From Ziziphus jujuba (lineage: Eukaryota > Streptophyta > Magnoliopsida > Rosales > Rhamnaceae): a stretch of 64,000 nt of DNA. The notes under the pieces are model-generated. The model saw only the letters and a list, made by a program, of their open reading frames with translations. It was not told the DNA's origin and searched no databases. A program made the translations under genes and the position numbers. The stretch spans positions 13,041,001-13,105,000 of the forward strand of contig NC_083385.1 in NCBI RefSeq assembly GCF_031755915.1, given 5' to 3'. Positions 1 through 11,928 of this stretch are shown piece after piece (position 1 is the stretch's first letter; every line of letters starts with the position of its first letter).

Positions 1-3000
1 CTTTTAACCCATAAAAGTGACAAAAAAATAAAAAAATTGTACAAATGGTACTGAGTATTGTACATACAAGTTCAGGGATTTGAACTACAATCAAAAAATA
101 AATATAAAAAAAAAGTTCGAGTATAACCATGTTCAGGTCGGAAGCTTTCTTATATTTGTAAAATAATAAACATAGATAATACAGATTATCTGAAAAACAA
201 TGTGTAAGATAGGAATACGATAATTTCATTAAAAAAACAAAAGATGGGAATACGATATGAAGTAATGTAGAGAAGCAGCCAGCAGGTGGTGATATTAATT
301 AGTGGGGTAGTTTAATGAAAACAGTGAAAATGTTTAATAAAAACAGTGAAATATTTATAAGAAAGAAAGTAATGGGGGTTTGGGCAGAGTAATGGGGAGA
401 CATCAAAGGAGGCGTACGGCGTATGTTTCAGGCAGACAAGACGCCAACATTTATGAAAGCTATTGGAAAACAAAAAAAACAAAAGAAAATATACACATTG
501 CTCTAACCCAAACAAACCTCCTCTCTCTCCCTCTCTCTCTGTCTCTCTCTCTCTCTCTCCAATATCACTTCCTTTCTTTATCTCTTATTAGTTGTCCTTT
601 TCCTATTTTACTAGCTAGTTCCAATCTTCCATCATTTATTACCCATACGACTTTATTTCTTCTTATTTTCACTCTTTTTTTTTTTTTTAACGATTTTTAT
701 TTTTACTGATTAACAGCCCACTTTTTTGTTTTGATGAATAACAAACCCTCTTTTGTGCTTCTTTTGGGTTCGTTTCGTCATGACCAGAGAGTTTGAATCT
801 CGTGCACTCTTTTTGCATTGTTTTAGTGCAATATTATTTGTATGTATATGTGTATATATATGCAAATTTTAATTTGCTTTTTAAAAGCTGTGATGTATAA
901 TTGAAACTAATTTTTTGTGCTTAGAATTTCTCAATTTGTGATTTTAGATGTGGCAAGTATATTGTCACTTAGTGAAACATGATATATAATTTATTTAATA
1001 TTGAAAATGAATGAAAGAAAAAGATCAACGTTTCATAAATCAGTAACAGTACGTGAACAGTATTTTTGATCTACGGAAGGGTTATTTTCTAAGATCTGTT
1101 GGAGTATTTATTAATGTTCTGTATTCACACCAATATATTTTCCAGCCAGACGGATCAAATGGACATATTTCTTCATATTAATTTTCTTTTAGCTTTCTTG
1201 AATCAATGCAGTGATTCTAAACCGCAGGATTTTAGTCAGATGGTAAGTTAACAATAAATATGTAACAGGTGTATCAATTCTATACACTTTGATAAAAATA
1301 GTATCATTATTATTCATTAATGAATTCTCCCTTTCTTCCAACGAAAAATAAATTGGTTTCCCATTTGAAATTAATGTGGCATGGCATAATTATCTCAGTT
1401 ATGATACTCTGTTTAATTCCCAGCGCTTTTTTTTATTGTCTATTTATAACTTCAGTCATAGTGAAGTACAGTTAATATTTGAAATAGGTAGATGTATTCA
1501 TTTTGCATTATCACACACCGATAATTTAAGAATATATATCTGTACACATAACACTGTTATTTTATTATTATTATTATTTTTCTGTTTTCATATAAGCACA
1601 AACAAAATTATTCTCACAGTCAATGACACGCATTTGATGACAACCTTGGTCAATGATATTATAATCGTTTGGTATATGTATTAATGTAGTGAAACTTTTA
1701 ATTCTAAATCATTAAGATTGAATATCTGTTAAAATATTTTATTAACTAAAGAAACGAGAGAGATGCAACGGATAGGACAGTCCATGTTGCGAATGGTTTG
1801 AATCGAGGCCTGTCTGGTTCATGATTTTATTTTAGTTATAAATTTGAAATTCTTTTGGGAAAAAAAAAATCAAAAAGAAAAATGTCAAATTTCGTAAGAT
1901 GTATAATTGAAAATTTCATATTCTATTTAAAAATGTCTCTAAATTTACTAGTGATATTATATCATTCTATTAGAAAACTGACTACTACATATGGCTTACC
2001 CTTTACTCTAAATAGACGGAAAATATATATTTTTAATATGACTCTCGTACTTCATTTTACATTTTCAAAATCAATAAAAATTATATATTGAAAAAAACTC
2101 ATTCTTATTGTGAAACGGTTGAAATCTAAGAGTTAAAAAAACTTCAATTGAATGAAAGGAAAAAAAAAAAAAAATTCAATTGAAGACAAGTTTACAATTG
2201 TTATAGTTAATCAAATCCGTGAACCAGTTGTTTTAGTTGATCAAAAGCAAGACACTTTTCTAGCTTGAAAGTTTTTGTTTAAGTTTCAAGTAATCGAGAA
2301 GTACTGGAAATTTCACTCTGATTTTCCAGGGTCATGTCCATCACGCCCATGGATTTGCTTTTCAAATCAAGAAATCACACCAAAATTCCGGGACCAAATA
2401 AACAAAACAGAATAAAATAATTGTACGCTTTCTCCAAAACCTCCTATAATTAAATAGAAAATTATATTTCAAATTAATAACCCTATCAAAATATTACACT
2501 TTCACTTCAAATTTGGAGTTTGAATCAAAAGCAAGAAAGGAATGAGAGAGCGTTAGAGAATCTCTGTAAAAATCCATTAAACGACTGCCACTATTTCAAA
2601 GAGTCTATGTCACTCGGTTGACTACTTTTTGGTCTTGTTACCTCCTATTGGTACACGTGTCAACATGGCAGAGCTAAACGTATAATACCGCGAGTAATCT
2701 TATCAAAATTTTCAGATACAAAAAATTTTCACCAATAAAGTAAAAACATCCTCATGTCGCGCGTCGCACGTATTTCCATCCCAAACGTTGGACAATCCCC
2801 GTTCTACTCGGTCAACGCTTTTGCCCTCACAATGAAAACCCAAAAACCCCCCTACCACCTATCTCTAAGCGCGTGCGATCAATGTCAGTGAGTTTTATCA
2901 GTAAACTAGTTCTGCTAGTGTTGAACACGCGCCACTGGAGGGAGGCGGTGCTTAGTAATTATTCATTATTCAGAAGTATGATACGCTTTCGTAGCTTTGT

Positions 3001-3150
3001 GTGGAAGTCTAGGTGGGGGGCGCGTTGTATAGATCCCGATACGTACCGATACGTAACGAAACGACACGTTTTGAGCGTTAAAATTTTTTGTTTTTGCGAA
3101 ACCCGGTCAGTCAGTCAGTGTGCCGTTACGTTCTACTACTACTTTCCTGC
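1..3150. other. Intergenic region upstream of CYCD3
   Basis: No coding region could be supported. The DNA is AT-rich, with a CT microsatellite at about 519-560 and an A-rich tract between short palindromic direct repeats at 2143-2184. From about 2750 it becomes richer in GC and CG dinucleotides, as expected for the distal promoter of the cyclin gene that follows. Open frames here are short, low in complexity and match no family I know. Confidence 0.6.
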
Positions 3151-3158
3151 GCGCCAAA
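3151..3158 (-). promoter_or_regulatory. E2F-type site in the CYCD3 promoter
   Basis: The + strand reads GCGCCAAA, the reverse complement of TTTGGCGC, which fits the plant E2F consensus TTTSSCGC. It lies about 30 bp upstream of a TATA box and 334 bp upstream of the cyclin start codon. The motif is seen directly; E2F control of this gene is inferred. Confidence 0.55.
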
Positions 3159-3188
3159 CACCCTCGAAAGCAAGAAGTGGGAAAATAT

Positions 3189-3195
3189 TATAAAA
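3189..3195 (+). promoter_or_regulatory. Probable TATA box of CYCD3
   Basis: TATAAAA, just downstream of the E2F-type site, predicts transcription starting near 3220. That gives a leader of about 270 nt containing a CT tract (about 3343-3362) and several upstream ATGs. The start site itself cannot be seen from sequence. Confidence 0.5.
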
Positions 3196-3320
3196 ATTGG
3201 AAAGAGAGGGAAAATGAAAAATGAAAAAAAAATTAAAAAAAAGAAAGAAAAAGAAAAAACAAAACAAAAACCAGGAAAAAAAGGACAGGCGTGAAAAGCT
3301 TCTCAGATAAAACCCTTCGT

Positions 3321-3380
3321 ATGCTTGCTGCATTTGGCCATTTCTCTCTCTCTCTCTCTCTCTGTGTCTCCAGAGTCTAG
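3321..3380 (+). other. uORF 1 in the CYCD3 leader
   Basis: A 19-codon upstream ORF runs through the CT repeat and ends at TAG. It lies downstream of the predicted start site, so it would be in the mRNA unless a leader intron removes it. The peptide resembles nothing I recognise. Confidence 0.4.
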
Positions 3381-3407
3381 AGAGAGAAAACAGATGCAGA
3401 GATAGAT

Positions 3408-3455
3408 ATGGGTCTAGGTCTGGTCTTAAGCTACTTTGATATTGTAATGGTGTAA
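3408..3455 (+). other. uORF 2 in the CYCD3 leader
   Basis: A 15-codon upstream ORF ends in TAA. Its last A is the first base of the next upstream ATG (TAATG overlap). A four-codon uORF (3394-3405) precedes it. The arrangement would allow termination and re-initiation just before the cyclin start. Confidence 0.4.
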
Positions 3456-3559
3456 TGAACAAAGGTATTAACGCCTTCTTCTCAGAAGAGAATGGCTCTG
3501 AAAGAAGAGGCTCAAGAACTTCAAAACCCTTCAATGGTCCTCGACGCTCTCTTCTGTGA
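3455..3559 (+). other. uORF 3, overlapping the CYCD3 start out of frame
   Basis: This 34-codon upstream ORF starts 37 nt before the cyclin ATG and ends 68 nt inside the cyclin coding region in another frame. Ribosomes starting here would bypass the cyclin start, so translation should be reduced if the leader is as predicted. Confidence 0.4.
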
Positions 3560-4964
3560 AGAAGAAGGTTTTGGAGAGGACTTGGGAGGGAATGGTATTG
3601 AGGATGAGAGTGACAACTGCTATGAGATTGTTGAGAAGCAGTCATTTTGCCCTTTTGCTTTGCTAGAAAATGACTTATTCTGGGAAGATCATGAGCTTGC
3701 CTCTCTAATCGCTAAAGAGGAACAGACCCGTGTCTGTTTCAACGATTTGAGCTCGGATGGTGCTTTATTCAAGGCTCGGAAAGAATCTGTGGACTGGATT
3801 TTGACTGTTAAGGCGCACTATGGGTTCTCTGCCTTGACCGCTGTTCTTGCCGTGAACTACTTTGATAGATTTGTTTCAAAAGTGCAATTTCAGAGGGATA
3901 AACCATGGATGAGTCAACTCGCTGCCGTAACTTGTCTATCTCTAGCTGCCAAAGTGGAGGAGACCGATGTGCCCCTTCTTTTGTACCTGCAAGTAAGTGC
4001 AATGCCCTTTATGCAATCCGGGTGTTTGTTGAAACGCCATACTATATTTGTGTTTCTTTGGTTGCCTTTGTAATCAATGTGGAGTCTTGTTGTTTTGAGT
4101 ATTAGGTGGAGGAATCAAGATTTATATTTGAAGCGAAGACTATCCAGAGAATGGAGCTCCTAGTGCTATCAACTCTAAAGTGGAGGATGCATCCGGTAAC
4201 TCCAATTTCATTCTTTAATCACATCATCAGGAGGCTTGGTTTGAAGACCCATTTGCACTGGGAGTTTTTGTGTAGGTGTGAGCGCCTCCTCCTCTCTATC
4301 ATTCCGGGTAAGAGATTAGAGGCTTAATTATTTGATTACTAGTAAAAGATTTGTCCATATCAAAAAGTTATATGTAAAGCATATATTGAAAAAAAAAAAA
4401 TCCTAATTTGGTTTTCTAATCTTATCTTTGATATTGGATTTTGATTCCAGATTCAAGATTTGTAAGCTATCTCCCTTCCGTACTAGCTACGGCAACAATG
4501 TTGCATGTTATTAATGAGATTGAACCATTTAATCCGTTGGAATACCAGAACCAGCTCTTGTGTGTACTTAAAATCAATGAGGTTGATAGCTAATTCCATT
4601 TCATTCTCTGTTTTTATGTAGTTTATCATAAATGATTGTGTAATGCTAGTCTTAAATTGATGGCTTTGTGATGCAACAGGACACAGTGAATGAGTGCTAT
4701 AAGCTCATGCTGGAAACATCTGGCAGCCATGACTACATCCAAAAGCAAAGTCACAAACGCAAGCATATAATTATACCCGGGAGTCCTAATGGAGTTATGG
4801 ATGTGTCTTTCAGCTCTGATACCTCTAATGATTCATGGGCTGTGGCATCATCAGTCTCATCTTCACCAGAAGCTCGATTTAAGAGGAGCAGAGCACAAGA
4901 TCAGCAGATGCGATTGCCATCAATAAATCGTGTTTCTTTGGATGTGCTTAGCAGCCCTCGTTAA
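3492..4964 (+). CDS. CYCD3: D3-type cyclin (CYCD3)
   Basis: This is a regulatory partner of the A-type CDK; it drives G1/S by promoting phosphorylation of the retinoblastoma-related protein in the nucleus. The exons are 3492-3992, 4106-4307, 4451-4581 and 4680-4964, giving 372 aa, close to the usual length for CYCD3. An LxCxE-type RBR-binding motif (LFCEE) sits at residues 20-24. The N-terminal cyclin box follows, with the conserved stretch FKARKESVDWIL and then LAAKVEETDVPLLL. The C-terminal cyclin fold contains the conserved LSTLKWRMHPVTP. A Ser-rich tail with basic clusters (KRKH, RFKRSR) ends the protein. The start was chosen because it gives the typical CYCD3 N terminus. The promoter has an E2F-type site and a TATA box, and the leader carries uORFs. 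It converges on the ARF gene downstream. EB1C and an RLK nearby suggest the CYCD3;2/CYCD3;3 lineage. Confidence 0.96.
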
Positions 4965-6719
4965 TCTTTTCTTGTCATATTTTCTACTTTCAAATATGGT
5001 ATTATATACAATCCCCCCCTTTTTCTTTTTTTTTTTTCTTTTTTGCAGTATCTGTTCTTAACATGCAATTATTCTGTTCCATGAGTATTATTACATTTGT
5101 GTTTAAAATCATGAAAATGAATCAGAAAACTATCGACATTCACCTTCTATTTTATTATTCAGCATTCAAGTTGGGGAGATAAGGATGGGATTTACTAATA
5201 AATGGATGGGATCTGGGGTCCTTTAACTGTTTGTGAAATGATTATGTTTTAGGCCTATGGTCAAGCATAATTCCATAACAACCTGTTTCTTTAAGACATC
5301 ATTTTTATTAAGTATCTACCGATCTCATTTTAGTGTCTGTGATTGAACAAATTTCTTTTTGATGGAAAAATGATGTGTTTAACATGATTGTTTCCATTAA
5401 AACTGAATTGGGGGGATAGAATGAGGGAATTATTAATGATATGTTGGTAGTTTGGACTCCATTAGGTAATAATGAATCATGGAAACTAAAATCGTTTTTG
5501 TGTATTTTGTTTAATTCAATTCTAAGTTCCAAACATAGCATATAGTGTAAACATTATATAAAAGGACTCGAGCTCATTCAACAAGGTCAGACTCTATAGC
5601 TGCTGACAATCGAATCTGTTCATGACATCTCCTTTTCGTAGTAATCTGCATAAATTTTGCCACCTGCAAACTATGATATATTGACTTGAGTGAAAATGCA
5701 ACGGTAATGTATTTGTTGACTGTGCTTACAGGAGTTGTTTTGTTCCTGAAATAAATAGACTAACGTTCACTCATGAAATCCTGGTACATGTGCTTAACAA
5801 TTGTGTGAATGAACAATTTAATACATATATGTTCTGTTGTGCATATAGTCACCTTGATTTGTTTAAAATATTGGTCTCTTGGGGTTTGGGAGTACTCAAA
5901 TTGAAATGTTATTTTCAATTTGCCGATTAGTCATGTGTGGTGGTAAAAATCATATTACATAGGTGTCTAATTTTCAAGAGAACGAGCCAATTTAATCTCT
6001 AGAATCCTACGGAAGTATGATTCTGTTATGTCTAGGTATGTAGTCACATAAAGAAATTGAGCTGTATTTCGTAGTAATGGGACATTTATTTTGTCGTTGC
6101 TGAACAATGTGATATTTTACCGTACTTAAAAGTACAGCTTTTGAATAGTTGGTATTCATGTCCATCATGTGTTCGCCCTGTAAAATGCTCCTGCATTTTT
6201 ATCTATAGATCTCATGTTCAGTAGGAGAATTTCTCTGGTAGCTCATTCCTGTCAATGTCGTTTGCGTTCTTCATACTTTCCAATAGTTGAGTTGAATGAT
6301 GGGCATAGTTAATTATAAAGTGAAACACTACAAGTAGTCTAAATCAAATAAATTGGGCCAGCAAAGAAATTAGTAACTGATTGCATTTTTTTAATTCAAC
6401 CTTACAGAAACAAGTGAGGTTAAAGGTGGACTGAGTTTGGTGGCATGTCTAAGCATGGATTATATGTACAAGAGAGTGATCTGAAATGAGACAGAAGGAA
6501 GTAGGTTTTCTAGGTTTCTTTGATAGTTTGAACCATTCTGAAATCAGTGAAGATTAGCAGGGTAGTAAATAGTGGCAGTCTTGAAAATGGATTTGAATAG
6601 ATGACCAACCTTTTGATTTTCGAGGTCCTTGGTGGTCCCATTTTTTCAACTTTTAAGTTTGTTATATAGTTTGGCATGATCTCTCTTATCAGGATTTGCT
6701 TCCATCATGTTTGCATGTG

Positions 6720-6764
<45 letters not shown>

Positions 6765-8526
6765 CAAAATAAAACATCCTAGTCTTGTCCTACCCAACTA
6801 CAATTCCAGAGTCATTTGATGACTACCCGAATTAGAGTCTCATAATTGAAGGGGTTTTCTCCGGGGTTTACCTTGTGTGATGATCTGTACCCTATTCAAA
6901 ATTGTGGATGTACAAACTCTCTTGTTTAGACGAACTATATATTTGGCGCATAAAAGAAAAGAAGCCATGGAAAACGCTTGTCAACTTTCTGTGGCTATTT
7001 CATGAAATTAAAATTCCTAAAAATATAGAGCGAAAAGAAATCAGGGACCGAGGATATTTTGTTGTTTTTCTTATATATTCTTGCTCTTGTGGTTTTCATC
7101 TGTATTAATTATGCATTGTGGCTAAGGAAGCTCAAGCTAAAGCTATGGCAAACACCAGAATAGAATAACGGCTACAATCCTAGCGATGCAATGTACTTTC
7201 CAGCTTTTCTTAAATGATTTACAGTGTCATAGTAAATATGTAGTCTGTAAAAACAAAAAATTTCATTAAAACCAGACCTCATAAGCATAAATGACCCAGT
7301 TTTTTTTCCCCATATAGGACTAGCAGATTTAAATGTTTTGTTTGGCCCGGACAGTATCTTTGCATGTTATGGCAAAATCCATTATCGATTTTGGGATTAT
7401 GCAGGCATAAGAAAGTTGTAAGAGGGAAAATCCAAACTTTCTTGTTCAGAAGGGACTGAGTGACCCCATTTGAATCCGAATAAAGTTTTCCAAACAAAAA
7501 GAGTCTATTGATTAGGACTTAACTTAGAAATGCATAAATTGATTAGCAAATGCTAAAATGAGAGAGTAAACCAGTAATATGAAAACTAAAGCTATAGATG
7601 ACAATTAATAAGAACAATCTGTCTCTGCTATTTAATTTTTTTCCCTTTTTCTTTTTCTTCTTTCTTTATTGGTGATATTCCCGAAGAAAGGGAAAGTAGA
7701 AAACAGAATGTACAAACAGGAAGATGAAGATGATGATGTATAGCAAACAGTACAACATGTGATATAACAGAAGGGAGGAGTAGTTGAGAACAGCTATAGA
7801 GCTTGTTTTTCCATATCTTTTCTGAGAGAAATTCTAAAATGTCTTTGTACGTCTTGTTTTCTTACCGGAGTTAGATAAGGAAAACCCGTAAAGTAGAGCT
7901 GTAGGAAATTTCCATGAACTGAATGGAGTCATTACCAATCTGTATAGTCTAAAGAAAATACAGAAACTTGTTATATGACTGCCTATTGATACTGCCTACC
8001 CAGATTTATGTTTTCATTTGCCTCATTTACCATGTTGATGCTTTTTTGCTTTTTGAGGAATGATTTAACAAGAGGAAGGAATTAATATATGAGAGATGAT
8101 CCAAATATTTTATTTGCCCTAGACAGAAGAAGCTCATGTCAAATAAATGGGCTAATCCAAATAATTTTATGGAAAGAAAAGAGACAAAAACTATATCTAT
8201 ATGCTTGAAACACATATATAACCAAAAACATACATATAATCATATATAAGAATTCTCTAATAAGAAAATCCCTGATTTTATAAAATTTGAAATTTTTACA
8301 TAAATGTTAAAAGGTTGTCATATTTCATATAAGGTACAGTTTAAGCAATTAGTTTTTAGCAAAATAATAGCAAGAGTAAAAGCCATTACTACTTGAAAAC
8401 TACAAAGTAAAAAAAAAAAAAATTAAAAAAAAAAAAAAAAAACTAAACTATACTTAGTATTCTATTTTACATGAATAAGTGGGGAAAAAAAAAAACCTTA
8501 AAAATAAGGCTGGTATTGTTTCTCTT

Positions 8527-8558
<32 letters not shown>

Positions 8559-9212
8559 AGCTCCAATATGTAAGGTAAAGGCCATATAAAATTTTTAAGG
8601 ACACGAAATACTCATGTGTCCTCAATTCGCAAGGACACCAAGTCTTCAACAGATCAGTTATGACCTTACCAGCAAGTTGAAATTAAACAAAGAAAAAAAA
8701 ATAAAAAAGGGACCATATGGACTTTTGGGACTTTAACCTGTCAGCCTCCCACCCAAATTGCCAACATTTGAAATGAAGCTGCCTGACAACCGACTACCAA
8801 TACAACAAAACCTTAATGTGCAGAAGAAAAGTTAGCAGGGCATTAGATTTGGTGTCACAGTTTCTTGTGGAACTGCTACACAAATATGACAAAGACAAAC
8901 ATCCATTCTAACTAGCTACAACACCAATTTTAAGAGAGGCACACAAATATATGCTTTACTGCCAACACACATAAAATCTCTAACAAATAGTCATAAAAAA
9001 TTCTCACACAAGTACATTAATCTTTGTCACATTCATAATATGTATCCTGTTGGTAGTTTATATTTGTCTCTGGGATTGATGTGATAACCCAGAGCTGTAA
9101 AGGTTTGCCGATTGCTTATGCCTGTATTAAAAAACAGACTGTTTATTCTAGTAAAAGATTATCAGAGATTTACTAAGATTAGAAGGTATAAAGTTGAAGG
9201 ACCGCCGGCTCA
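4965..9212. other. Intergenic region between convergent CYCD3 and ARF
   Basis: About 4.2 kb with no supportable gene. The first few hundred bases presumably hold the cyclin 3' UTR, and the last ones the ARF 3' UTR. A GA microsatellite lies at 6723-6760, and long A tracts lie near 8410-8440 and 8529-8547. Small open frames on both strands have no recognisable domain and no matching splice partners. Confidence 0.6.
6723..6760. repeat. GA dinucleotide microsatellite
   Basis: An uninterrupted run of about 19 GA units in intergenic DNA. Confidence 0.95.
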
Positions 9213-10583
9213 TCATGCCTTGGTAGATATGTTGCTGGATAGCCAATCCAGACCTTCATAGAGTCCTTGGCAAGAAGGGGCACAAGCCGCTTGAATGTAC
9301 CTGCATGTACAAGTTTAAGATTGGAAAAAGGTTACTAATTTTATGCATAACTTTAGGAATTGAGACGAACAATCAGGGTTGTGCTTAATGAAATATAGTT
9401 TTAGTACATAAAACTGGCTGATAAATATGGATTTGTTGAATGCGTCATATGTTTAATTTTACCAGCGGCGTTGACGGAGGGAGTGTAGGCCCAGTTTATC
9501 TGTAATTTCAGAAACAGTCATGGCATTTGGAAGGTCTTGCTTATTGGCAAATACAAGCAATGTTGCATCACGTAATTCATCCTGCAAATAATAAAGTTGT
9601 AAATGCGTATCTTTAGCTTTATAAGTGCCAAAATGCTGAAGTTCGTATAAAGAAATTAATGACTGACCTCACCGAGCATTCTATGGAGCTCATCTCTGGC
9701 TTCCGAAATTCTTTCTTTGTCATTGCTATCCACCACAAAGATTAGACCCTGTGTATTCTGAAAGTAGTGTCTCCATAGCGGTCGAATCTGCAGAGAGCAA
9801 AATAATTAGTGACAGTGTTAAAGTAGATAAATAATCCCTTTTTTTTTTCTTTTAACAAGTGACTACTCTGTTAGATTAGAATCTTCTGTTTCTTTTTTTT
9901 TTTTTTCTTTTTTTTTTTTTTATATTAATTGATATCGAACATTAATATGATGTTACCTTATTTAAAAATATTAACAGAGAATTAAAAAAAACACACTCTG
10001 TTATGCATAATCTTCTTAATTATTAGGTTTTAAAAGAAAAAGGCTATAATAGATTTAGTTGGGAGTTTTTTTTTTTTTTTTTTTTTGTTTTACCTTGTCC
10101 TGTCCTCCTACGTCCCAAACAGTGAAGCTCACGTTTTTGTATTCTACAGTTTCCACATTGAAACCTGGTCCATCAAAATAGCTAGCTTTAAGTGCACAAC
10201 ACAATTCATAGCCTTTTCCTTTTCTAATGAGATTGAAAGCACCATTGCAGTAGCTATGTGCAGTTTGCGATCCATTAGAAATTAACATTCTATTAGGAAT
10301 AACTTTTCCATGTTGGAACAAAGACTAGTAGCTAGAAAAGAAAAAAAAAAAATCATGGACAATATTGGCATCCCTTGGATTTCACACAGCTAATCCTTTC
10401 CAACCTAATTGGCTTTTGAGTAGAAGCTAGTTTACCTATGGTGGGTATAGTAGTAACAACCTCTCCAAGTTTAAGCTTGTATAGAATAGTTGTTTTTCCA
10501 GCAGCATCGAGACCCACCATCAGAATCCTCATTTCTTTCTTGGCAAACAGCATTTTCACCATCCGGGATATCGCCGAGCCCAT
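9213..10583 (-). CDS. ARF: ADP-ribosylation factor (ARF1/ARFA-type small GTPase)
   Basis: This is a myristoylated small GTPase that recruits coats for Golgi/endosomal vesicle budding. The exons are 10583-10436, 10164-10094, 9787-9668, 9581-9463 and 9300-9213, giving 181 aa, the canonical ARF length. Gly2 follows Met for N-myristoylation. G1 is GLDAAGKT, switch 1 contains PTIG, G3 is WDVGGQ and G4 is NKQD. The C terminus is [17 protein letters not shown]. The G5 region is unusual: it reads CAPSCQG where ARFs usually read CATSGEG. An upstream in-frame ATG at 10610 was not chosen. It would bury the myristoylation glycine, and it lies inside a probable leader intron that ends at 10601. Confidence 0.95.
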
Positions 10584-10600
10584 ATTTGCAACTGGTTCAA

Positions 10601-10777
10601 CTGAGGGCATGGTGTATTGTAAAACCAAATTGGAAAGATAAAATAATAATAAAAAAAAGGGAAAAAAACCCCAAAAAAAAAAAAAACAATAGTTCATCAC
10701 ATGAAGAAAAAGCTCGAGAAGAGTTGATATTCATTACCCTGGCAAAGAATATTGGATGGAGAAGAAACAAGCGGTAC
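10601..10777 (-). other. Probable 5' UTR intron of the ARF gene
   Basis: On the minus strand a donor GAAG|GTACCG (intron from 10777) pairs with a pyrimidine-rich acceptor ending CTCAG at 10601, 18 nt before the ATG. Leader introns are common in plant ARF genes. Splicing here would remove the in-frame upstream ATG. Inferred from splice signals only. Confidence 0.45.
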
Positions 10778-11529
10778 CTTCAGCGGGCAGAGAGAAAAGG
10801 ATATGTGTACATGTATCTATTATTATATATATTGCTTGTATATTATGTAATGAATTATAACTAAGATGTGGCTTAGTCGTGAAGGGACATGAGAATAAGA
10901 TTCGGATGACGATTAGAGAAGAATAAGGGAGCTACCTTTTTTTCTTTTTTTGGGTGGTGGCCAATTGTTTTGCTCGAGAATTTTGAAGCTATTGCTGTTT
11001 CAATCTATGCGATTCAATTTTGCAAGTTGGGCTGGAAAAAAGGAGGAATAATGCAAATGTGACCTACCCTGAAAGAATTTCTAACCTTCTAGGCCGCCAT
11101 GCATCATCCCACTAGGCTTTTAGAGAATTTTACCATATTTGACAGGTTTAGGCTTGTTCACAGCCAAAGATTTTGATTTCTTTTTTTCAAATTGAGATCC
11201 ATTTGGCATCTTGGATACCGAAAGAAGCCAAATCAAGGTACTACTATTACACTGTCTTCACAATGCCTTATTCGTTCACTCCGAAATCCAAATCCCGAAT
11301 TTTGCTGATTTCTATGCATCCAAAGGGTTGTCGAAAAGCATAAAATTAAACAAGTTGAAAGGATAAAACTACATTATAATTTGCAACATATTGTCTAATC
11401 GCCATATATATTTGCTTCCAACAATACCAAGACGTAGGAGAAGAGTTGTCAACTTTATTAAACATTGTCATAAAGGGAAGTCACAAAGTTTACGAGTCTG
11501 ATCATAAGTTGTGAGGAGACACTGCGGTG
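10778..11529. other. Intergenic region upstream of ARF
   Basis: Holds the ARF promoter and the 3' end of the small-protein gene. No other gene was recognised. A minus-strand start site near 10800 is plausible. Confidence 0.5.
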
Positions 11530-11862
11530 TTATTTGTGAGAGATGGCATCTCTTGCGGACTCAAGTGTAGATGACACAGCCGCAGCTGCACCGGCCAGCA
11601 CGCCTCCACTGGTGGTTGATTTCTCAGAGGGATGGAGCTGGTGAATCACTTTCACATCCCTGACTTCTTGCCCTTGCCCTGCCGATGACCGATGATCTAC
11701 TGTTTGGGCCACCCTTGTTTCCATTGCACCTTGTGCATTCCCAGTCGGATTTTCCTGTCCATAACCCTGATTTATAATTTGATCATGAAAGATAGATAAT
11801 GTAAAGCAACAACAACGAAAGAAGGAGACTAATTTTTTTACCTTGTTGGCCTTTGCATTCAT
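11530..11862 (-). CDS. Small hydrophilic LEA-like protein, two exons
   Basis: I do not recognise the family. Exons 11862-11842 and 11766-11530 join in phase 0 through a 75-nt GT-AG intron, giving 85 aa. The first exon encodes only seven residues. The middle is polar and rich in Gln, Gly, Thr and Ser. The C-terminal third (GGVLAGAAAAVSSTLESARD) has an Ala-rich amphipathic-helix look, as in some late-embryogenesis-abundant or stress-induced peptides. No signal peptide or membrane span is seen. A TATAAAT box 60 bp upstream of the ATG, the clean splice and the higher GC content of exon 2 support a real gene. The function is unknown; a stress-protective role would be a guess. Confidence 0.7.
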   Translation of the reverse strand: MNAKANKVKKLVSFFRCCCFTLSIFHDQIINQGYGQENPTGNAQGAMETRVAQTVDHRSSAGQGQEVRDVKVIHQLHPSEKSTTSGGVLAGAAAAVSSTLESARDAISHK

Positions 11863-11921
11863 GTTGAAGGTTGGGGTAATTAACTGAAAATGAGTTTTTT
11901 TCTTTTTTTTTTCAGTGAAGG

Positions 11922-11928
11922 ATTTATA
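11922..11928 (-). promoter_or_regulatory. TATA box of the small hydrophilic-protein gene
   Basis: TATAAAT on the minus strand, 60 bp upstream of the ATG at 11862, implies a short leader of about 30 nt. Confidence 0.5.

Noticed and set aside
3139..3645. A 168-codon minus-strand frame overlapping the CYCD3 leader and exon 1
   Set aside because: Its composition comes from the CT repeat and A tracts read backwards; CYCD3 on the other strand has clear domain evidence.
10583..10610. The upstream in-frame ATG as the ARF start
   Set aside because: It would place nine residues before the conserved Met-Gly myristoylation signal and is probably intronic.
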